Source: CAZUXY01 sp964624235 (GTDB taxonomy: Bacteria > Spirochaetota > UBA4802 > UBA5368). From it: 6,359 nt of DNA. Location: positions 1 to 6,359 of the forward strand of contig CAZUXY010000107.1 of assembly GCA_964624235.1 (NCBI GenBank). Direction: 5' to 3'. The notes below the pieces were generated by a model. It made no database searches. It saw only the letters and a list, made by a program, of their open reading frames with translations, and was not told the origin of the DNA. Below are positions 1 to 3,939 of this stretch, piece by piece. Position 1 is the first letter of the stretch, and every line of letters starts with the position of its first letter. The translations under genes were made by a program, and so were the position numbers.

Positions 1-233
1 ATGGCCAGGTCGCCCGAGATGACGTCTTCGGCCGCGTTTGTATCGACAAAGGTGAGGGCTGCCGGCTGCAGCACGGTTTTGCCCACGTGGCGGTCCACCA
101 GGGAATAATAGTCGTCTTTGGCGCAGGAAGGGATGACACACAGTAAGATCAAAAGGGCCTGCCGCCAGAGTCGCCGGCGAACGGCATCGCCCCCGGCAGG
201 CGTGTGAATTGCGGCGACGGGATCAATATTCAT
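1..233 (-). CDS. Putative lipoprotein, N-terminal fragment (runs off left edge)
   Basis: Translating from ATG at 233-231 gives 77 open codons to the window edge, so only the N-terminus is visible. Residues 19-25 are basic (R-R-R-L-W-R-Q), followed by a short hydrophobic stretch (A-L-L-I-L-L-C-V-I) and a lipobox-like I-P-S-C with the cysteine at residue 37. This fits a signal peptide II lipoprotein, with a somewhat long n-region. About 25 residues after the cysteine it reads L-T-F-V-D-T-N...I-S-G-D-L. This matches the beta-helix lipoprotein just upstream, which has V-S-F-V-D-N-D...L-S-G-T-V at a similar distance from its own cysteine, so the two are probably paralogous at least in this N-terminal module. 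The start lies inside the last codons of that gene (11-base overlap), which suggests translational coupling. No Shine-Dalgarno motif is visible and no other in-frame start lies nearby. What follows the shared module is unknown; a second beta-helix is possible but not shown. Confidence 0.75.
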   Translation of the reverse strand, partial: MNIDPVAAIHTPAGGDAVRRRLWRQALLILLCVIPSCAKDDYYSLVDRHVGKTVLQPAALTFVDTNAAEDVISGDLA

Positions 234-2220
234 AGGCGCCCATGGACCATGGAACGGTACGAATTGTGCCGTCATGGTCGATAGGAATGGCACTGACGCA
301 CGGAAAGTCAGCCGGCCACAGGGCGAAGAGGTTATCCCCTCCCTGGGTGACGGCGGGTGGAAAGACCGACACCAGGCGCAGGTTTGCGTCCAGGGTAAGC
401 GGTACCTCCACGTTGCCCACGGCGCTGCCGGCACCGGAAAATGACTGCAGCAGCGCAATGGAACCGGCGAAAAGGTCGCCATTGGCTGAGTCATGGTACA
501 ACACAGGGCAGTTGAAAAAATTGTTGTTGTCGATGTAGTTGGGCGTTGAACCGGCGTCGCCCTCGAAAATAGCACAGCGGTCGACCAGCCCCTCAGTACA
601 AAAAATATTGTTCACTATATAAAATGCCGATGAAGTAGTCATTAAAATGCAAAAGCCGATATTGCTGACGGCGCTTCCCCCCAGGATGGTATTGTTTAAA
701 ATCTTCACGCCGTTGCTTCCCGACATGGAGAAAATCCCCCGTGATGTCGGTGCAGTACCGCCCAGGATAACATTATTGCAGATGAAGGTGTTGGGTGTAG
801 CGGCGACCAGGTAAATGCCGAAAGACTGGCCGCTGCCCTCTCCGCCGTCGAACCGGTTGTTGAAGATATGCAGCGTGGCGGCGTTGTTTGTGTAGATCCC
901 GTATGAATTCTGTAGTCTGCCGCCGTAGATGGTATTGTTCGCGATCACCGACGATGTAACATTCTCCAGACGTATACCCATTGCGGAGCCGGTTGCCGAG
1001 ACAATCATTCCACCTTCAATGGTGTTATTGCGTATAATGCTGTCGTTGTTGGTGGTTTCATAGATGCCATAGGCGGTACTCGTTCCATTGCCGGCGCTGA
1101 TGATATTCCCGGTGATTTCCGGAGTGGAATTGATATTGTAGAGGGCCGCGCTGTTGGTCCCGTTTCCGCCGTTAATGGTGTTCCACGCGATGACAGGGTT
1201 CGCCGAATCGCTGTGGATACCGTGGGGGGCCGGTGAATTTCCGCCGTTTATGTCACAGCTCCGTATCAGGGGCGCGGAGCCGTTATTGATGAAAATACCC
1301 GAGGAACGGGTGGTGGCAATCCCCCCGTTGATTACACAGTTTACAATAAAGGGCGAACCGCCGTTGAGGCAGTTTATCCCGGAAGTATACTGCCGCCCAC
1401 CGGGAGTATTGCCGTTGATTATGAATCCGTTGACAATGGTGATGTTGGTGATCCCGGTGCCCGCAGTGATACACCGGTTGGGATTCCCGACAACAGTTCC
1501 TCCGGTTGAAGAGATGTCCTCGAGTATGGTATCGTAGAGGTTGAGGTTCCTCGTCCAGGTGACGCTCTGGTACCCCCCGTAGAGTGAAATACCATCACTC
1601 AGAACCACCGGATCCGTATCACCGTCTATGAAATACGTGCCCTCGGCCACGTGCACCGCCGTGTATCCCTCGGCGATTGCCCTGGTGATGCCGTACTGTA
1701 TCGTTGCCAGCGGGTTATTCCGGGTCCCGTTGCCGACCGCGTCGACACCCAGGGCGACATCCACATATATGCCTGCTGCGCTGTAATCCACTATGGTACA
1801 CGCCGCAGGTATATCCAGTTCCCCTTCAGCGACATTGTACGAGTAGACCAGCAGGTGGGTGGCGCCGGGCGGTATGGCCCGGTTGGTCAGTGTGAAGTTC
1901 ACCGGCGCGCCGGTCGCCCACTCCTCATCGATCAATCCCCCCAGCTTCGTCGCGGGTCCCGCACCCCAGTAGAGCCGGTAGCTTTCCACCCGGCTCTCGT
2001 CAAGGGCGTTGACCACACTGACCGTCCCCGACAGTATCGACAGGGCGGGATCGTTGTCGACAAAGCTCACCAGCCGTGCGCTGTAACGGCCCGTTTCGGC
2101 GTTGGACTTGCTGAAGATGTCCTTGGAAACACAGGAAGAGAAAAAGATGAAACTCCCGGCACACAGGAGCACTATCGCAGATCGTATTATTCGCCGCATC
2201 ATCCGTTTATTACACCGCAT
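223..2220 (-). CDS. Right-handed parallel beta-helix repeat lipoprotein (DUF1565-like)
   Basis: This is a 665-residue protein. It has a basic N-terminus, a hydrophobic segment (about residues 11-28) and an F-F-S-S-C lipobox-like motif with Cys30, so it is probably lipidated and envelope-anchored. Residues 50-147 form an FN3-like beta domain containing S-F-V-D-N-D, L-S-G-T-V and Y-R-L-Y-W-G. Residues 150-200 resemble the DUF1565 entry segment (G-N-G-T-R-N-N-P-L-A-T-I-Q...V-H-V-A-E-G-T-Y). Residues 263-540 are about ten coils of 27-34 residues, each with a G-I-(Y/F/H) strand and ending near N-N-x-I-x-G-G, typical of PbH1 repeats. The C-terminus (I-D-H-D-G-x-I-R...M-G-A-Y-E-Y) is a common ending of bacterial beta-helix surface proteins. 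Such folds often bind or cleave polysaccharides, but no catalytic residues can be assigned, so a structural, adhesive or carbohydrate-binding role is equally possible. ATG at 2220 is the furthest upstream in-frame start; Met7 and Met8 are alternatives. The best Shine-Dalgarno match (AAGGAG, 2256-2261) is 35 bases upstream, too far for normal use. Confidence 0.88.
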   Translation of the reverse strand: MRCNKRMMRRIIRSAIVLLCAGSFIFFSSCVSKDIFSKSNAETGRYSARLVSFVDNDPALSILSGTVSVVNALDESRVESYRLYWGAGPATKLGGLIDEEWATGAPVNFTLTNRAIPPGATHLLVYSYNVAEGELDIPAACTIVDYSAAGIYVDVALGVDAVGNGTRNNPLATIQYGITRAIAEGYTAVHVAEGTYFIDGDTDPVVLSDGISLYGGYQSVTWTRNLNLYDTILEDISSTGGTVVGNPNRCITAGTGITNITIVNGFIINGNTPGGRQYTSGINCLNGGSPFIVNCVINGGIATTRSSGIFINNGSAPLIRSCDINGGNSPAPHGIHSDSANPVIAWNTINGGNGTNSAALYNINSTPEITGNIISAGNGTSTAYGIYETTNNDSIIRNNTIEGGMIVSATGSAMGIRLENVTSSVIANNTIYGGRLQNSYGIYTNNAATLHIFNNRFDGGEGSGQSFGIYLVAATPNTFICNNVILGGTAPTSRGIFSMSGSNGVKILNNTILGGSAVSNIGFCILMTTSSAFYIVNNIFCTEGLVDRCAIFEGDAGSTPNYIDNNNFFNCPVLYHDSANGDLFAGSIALLQSFSGAGSAVGNVEVPLTLDANLRLVSVFPPAVTQGGDNLFALWPADFPCVSAIPIDHDGTIRTVPWSMGAYEY
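601..1434 (-). repeat. Coding repeat array: about ten PbH1 beta-helix coils
   Basis: These are residues 263-540 of the beta-helix lipoprotein. Successive coils end in the aligned motifs N-C-V-I-N-G-G, S-C-D-I-N-G-G, W-N-T-I-N-G-G, G-N-I-I-S-A-G, N-N-T-I-E-G-G, N-N-T-I-Y-G-G, N-N-R-F-D-G-G, N-N-V-I-L-G-G, N-N-T-I-L-G-G and N-N-I-F. Spacing is 27-34 residues, and most coils have a central G-I-(F/Y/H). The asparagine column before the I-x-G-G turn is the kind of internal ladder known from parallel beta-helices. The first two coils (C295 and C322) carry cysteine in the column where later coils have asparagine. The repeats are diverged in DNA, so this is an old protein-level array and not a recent tandem duplication. 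Confidence 0.85.
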
Positions 2221-2255
2221 TTCATATGAATTTTCAGAATAAAAAAACCGCGGTT
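2221..2255. promoter_or_regulatory. Two 10-bp perfect palindromes in the leader of the beta-helix lipoprotein gene
   Basis: AACCGCGGTT lies at 2246-2255 and TTCATATGAA at 2221-2230, with centres 25 bases apart; the second touches the start codon. The two palindromes differ in sequence, so they are not repeats of one operator. They could be protein sites around the transcription and translation start, but 10-bp palindromes also arise by chance in AT-biased leaders. Confidence 0.2.
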
Positions 2256-2261
2256 CTCCTT

Positions 2262-2292
2262 TATATACTCACCATATAACCGAAAAGAACAA
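2262..2292 (-). promoter_or_regulatory. Candidate promoter upstream of the beta-helix lipoprotein gene
   Basis: On the minus strand TTGTTC (2287-2292) and TATATA (2262-2267) are separated by 19 bases, slightly longer than ideal; GTATAT one base earlier gives 18. The stretch is AT-rich in contrast to the flanking genes. If used, transcription would begin near 2255, giving a leader of about 35 bases and leaving the AAGGAG at 2256-2261 at or just before the transcript start. That would explain why AAGGAG is badly placed as a ribosome site. The rest of the 146-base spacer (2293-2366) shows no gene or clear terminator. Confidence 0.3.
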
Positions 2293-2366
2293 AAATTAAT
2301 GATAGTCGGCGCATTCCATCGCTCCTGCCCGATTTCAGCGGCGGAACCCCCGGTGCGTAAAAACTA

Positions 2367-3767
2367 TCACAACCTTACCCCCACGCGCACAAAAAACGCG
2401 ATGCCGCGGAATGGTTCGGCGGTGTATTCCATCCACTGGTATTCCCCGCCCGCTTCAAGAAAAAACCACTGGTTCAGGCGGTATTCCGCCGCGAGTGATG
2501 CCTTGTAATAGCGGTCCTCGGTCCACAGCGTGCCCGACTCGCCTATGAAGGGCTGGCTGTACTTCAGACTGGTTACGGCGATACCCCCTCCCATCCTCGC
2601 CACCAGGTTGAGCGGGAAGGCAAGGCCCGTGTGGAACAGCAGGTTGACGCCGTTCCCGTACTGGCTCAGGGTGTTGCTTCCCGATTTGGCGTTGTACCAG
2701 GCCGCGCCCGCTTCGTATTCCAGACCCAGGCGGCGCATAAAACCGTGGCGTCCCATGAGCGCCAGGGCGAAGGTGCCCCCGGTATAGGAGTTTTTAAAAT
2801 AAGTGTTCCATTCGGGCAGTGTCAGCACCGTACGGTAGCCCAGGCAGATCCTCACCATGACCGGGGCCTCGTGGGAAATCTCTTTCTGTGCCAGCATCTT
2901 CTTTTCGGCGGGTTCCATACCCCTGCCGATACGGGCGCCGATACGCATAAAAAAGTCCAGACCGCGAAGGTCCTTTCCGCGCATGGCCGTCACCGTATAA
3001 TTGCACCCGCCTTCAACGAAATAATCACCGTAGAAACGAAACTCCAGCGCCCCGCCCGCCCGGTAATAGGGACAGCTGTCCCACAGGACGATGTCTTCCG
3101 CGGAAAACGCGTCCCTGTATGAAAGCCGCGTGAAGGCGATGCCCCCTCCCGCCCTGAATATCCCGTTCAGCGGATACGCGAAGGCCGTCCTGAACATCAG
3201 GTTGCCGCCCGCCGTGACGCTGGTCAGGGCCAGGTCTTCGCTTCCCCGGTAGTGTACCCCCGCGGTCTCGATCTCAATGCCGAGATACCGTAAAAAACGG
3301 TAATCGCTGTAGACGCCCAGGTTGAAAGAGGCCCCGGAGAAGGAGTTTTCCAGATATGTGTTCCATGGAGACAGCACGTAGCCGTATACGGGGCCGGCCC
3401 CGAGGCGGACACCTATCTTGTGCCATACCGTCTGGAAGGGGGTCCTTCTTATGACAGAGATATCCTCCCAGTCCGACCAGTACCAGAATTTCCCGAATTT
3501 GTTGATGACGCCGATGCGCACCCGGTATTTGCCCGGCGGCACGGAGAATTCCAGGTTGTTGGGCGTGACCTGCCGTTCCAGCACGGCGGCCCCCGTTTCG
3601 TCGGTCATCTGGACGATATAGGCGACGGCGCCGTCGACGGCGGCCCATCGCAGCACCAGGGGCTTTCCGGGTATGGCCGAGTCGACCGATGCCGGGTGTA
3701 GAGGAGCGGACATCCAGAGTATACACGCCGATGTCCAGAATATCCGTAGAATTCTCATTGCTGTCAT
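2367..3767 (-). CDS. Secreted FN3-like protein with two tandem beta-barrel-like domains (probable outer-membrane protein)
   Basis: This is a 466-residue protein with a short signal peptide (hydrophobic residues about 5-22, possible cleavage after A26). Residues 36-105 form an FN3-like domain: L-V-L-R-W-A-A-V-D-G-A-V-A-Y at the start, P-P-G-K-Y-R-V-R-I-G in the middle and N-K-F-G-K-F-W-Y-W-S-D-W at the end. Residues 117-281 and 303-466 are two homologous segments of about 165 residues. They are made of alternating polar/hydrophobic strands rich in Tyr, Phe and Gly, joined by a charged linker (E-P-A-E-K-K...). The chain ends in aromatic-rich strands (F-F-V-R-V-G-V-R-L). This suggests two 8-stranded barrels or one larger barrel in the outer membrane, with the FN3-like domain in the periplasm. 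No enzymatic motif is visible. The start is probably ATG at 3767; Met4 (3758) is the alternative, and neither has a clear Shine-Dalgarno site. The exact function is unknown. An OmpA/OmpW-like size is apparent, but no such family signature was recognised. Confidence 0.8.
   Translation of the reverse strand: MTAMRILRIFWTSACILWMSAPLHPASVDSAIPGKPLVLRWAAVDGAVAYIVQMTDETGAAVLERQVTPNNLEFSVPPGKYRVRIGVINKFGKFWYWSDWEDISVIRRTPFQTVWHKIGVRLGAGPVYGYVLSPWNTYLENSFSGASFNLGVYSDYRFLRYLGIEIETAGVHYRGSEDLALTSVTAGGNLMFRTAFAYPLNGIFRAGGGIAFTRLSYRDAFSAEDIVLWDSCPYYRAGGALEFRFYGDYFVEGGCNYTVTAMRGKDLRGLDFFMRIGARIGRGMEPAEKKMLAQKEISHEAPVMVRICLGYRTVLTLPEWNTYFKNSYTGGTFALALMGRHGFMRRLGLEYEAGAAWYNAKSGSNTLSQYGNGVNLLFHTGLAFPLNLVARMGGGIAVTSLKYSQPFIGESGTLWTEDRYYKASLAAEYRLNQWFFLEAGGEYQWMEYTAEPFRGIAFFVRVGVRL
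2370..2861 (-). repeat. Second copy of duplicated barrel-like domain
   Basis: These are residues 303-466 of the barrel protein. Landmarks matching the first copy are W-N-T-Y (320), F-M-R-R-L-G (343), N-L-L-F-H-T...P-L-N (375-387), G-G-G-I-A (393), L-W (414), Y-Y (420) and R-G-x-x-F-F (454). The chain ends just after the final strand, so this copy holds the C-terminal strand that would matter for BAM-dependent insertion, if the protein is an outer-membrane barrel. Confidence 0.88.
2925..3419 (-). repeat. First copy of duplicated barrel-like domain
   Basis: These are residues 117-281 of the barrel protein. Landmarks shared with the second copy are W-N-T-Y (135), F-L-R-Y-L-G (158), N-L-M-F-R-T...P-L-N (189-201), G-G-G-I-A (207), L-W (228), Y-Y (234) and R-G-x-x-F-F (268). 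Offsets to the second copy are 185 residues at first and 186 after a single-residue gap, so the two are almost collinear. In the stretch from residue 187 to 257, about 32 of 70 positions are identical by eye. Confidence 0.88.
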
Positions 3768-3775
3768 TAGTATGC

Positions 3776-3805
3776 AAAAGGGAACGCGGGGAACGTCCCC
3801 GTCCC
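3776..3805 (-). terminator. GC-rich hairpin plus TTTT just before the barrel gene start (weak terminator, leader hairpin or REP-like palindrome)
   Basis: On the minus strand GGGA-CGGGGA (3796-3805) pairs with TCCCCG (3787-3792) and, after a 3-base bulge, with TCCC (3780-3783). The loop is three bases, and TTTT follows (3776-3779). The form fits a weak intrinsic terminator for kinase transcription. However, its 3' edge is only about 10 bases before the ATG at 3767, so in a read-through mRNA it would overlap the ribosome-loading region. Short G/C palindromes of this kind are also common as dispersed REP-type elements. The three readings cannot be separated from one copy. Confidence 0.4.
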
Positions 3806-3820
3806 TTACTATCCCGCTCT

Positions 3821-3860
3821 CCCGGCCTGAAGGTAACTCTATTCGGTTATTCCGGCCGGG
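3821..3860 (-). other. Inverted repeat / potential long hairpin in intergenic region
   Basis: A perfect 7-bp stem CCCGGCC (3821-3827) / GGCCGGG (3854-3860) encloses 26 bases. Inside it, GAA/TTC and TAAC/GTTA can pair further, leaving an 8-base terminal loop and small bulges. No T-run follows on the minus strand, so it is not a canonical intrinsic terminator. It lies about 20 bases downstream of the candidate -10, so it would be in the 5' leader of the barrel protein mRNA if that promoter is real. It could be a leader structure, a protein site or a repeat-family palindrome. Confidence 0.5.
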
Positions 3861-3883
3861 AACGCAAGCTTTTTCCCGTTATT

Positions 3884-3907
3884 ATTGTATCGTACCAAAA
3901 TAATCAA
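3884..3907 (-). promoter_or_regulatory. Candidate promoter region upstream of the barrel protein gene
   Basis: On the minus strand this AT-rich stretch contains TACAAT (3884-3889, 5 of 6 matches to the bacterial -10 consensus). It also contains TTGATT (3902-3907), but the two are only 12 bases apart, too close to form a standard pair. The TTGATT has 17-base spacing to a weaker TAATAA at 3879-3884. It is the only clearly AT-rich part of the intergenic region and sits where a promoter for the downstream genes would be expected. The assignment is tentative. Confidence 0.3.
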
Positions 3908-3939
3908 AGAATGAAGACAATTCCCCGTGCGGGTGGCCG

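Noticed and set aside
601..1434. CRISPR-like or recent tandem DNA repeats in the beta-helix region
   Set aside because: The periodicity is in the protein; the DNA units are diverged and vary in length, with no identical direct repeats.
1651..2229. Plus-strand open frame of 192 codons opposite the beta-helix gene
   Set aside because: It is antisense to a gene with a clear signal peptide, repeats and C-terminal motif. Its product has no signal, domain or plausible start context.
2241..2261. AACCGCGGTT followed by T7 on the minus strand as an intrinsic terminator
   Set aside because: As a hairpin it would have only a 3-bp stem around a 4-base loop, too weak to terminate, and it sits in the leader of the gene it would block.
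3274..3777. Minus-strand open frame of 167 codons overlapping the barrel gene in another frame
   Set aside because: The product is very rich in Arg and Gly, begins at TTG and lacks domain features. The barrel frame has a signal peptide, an FN3-like domain and internal homology.
3917..3936. CCCG/CGGG palindrome just after the kinase stop as a terminator
   Set aside because: The arms are separated by only two bases, so the stem would be very short, and no T-run follows on the minus strand.
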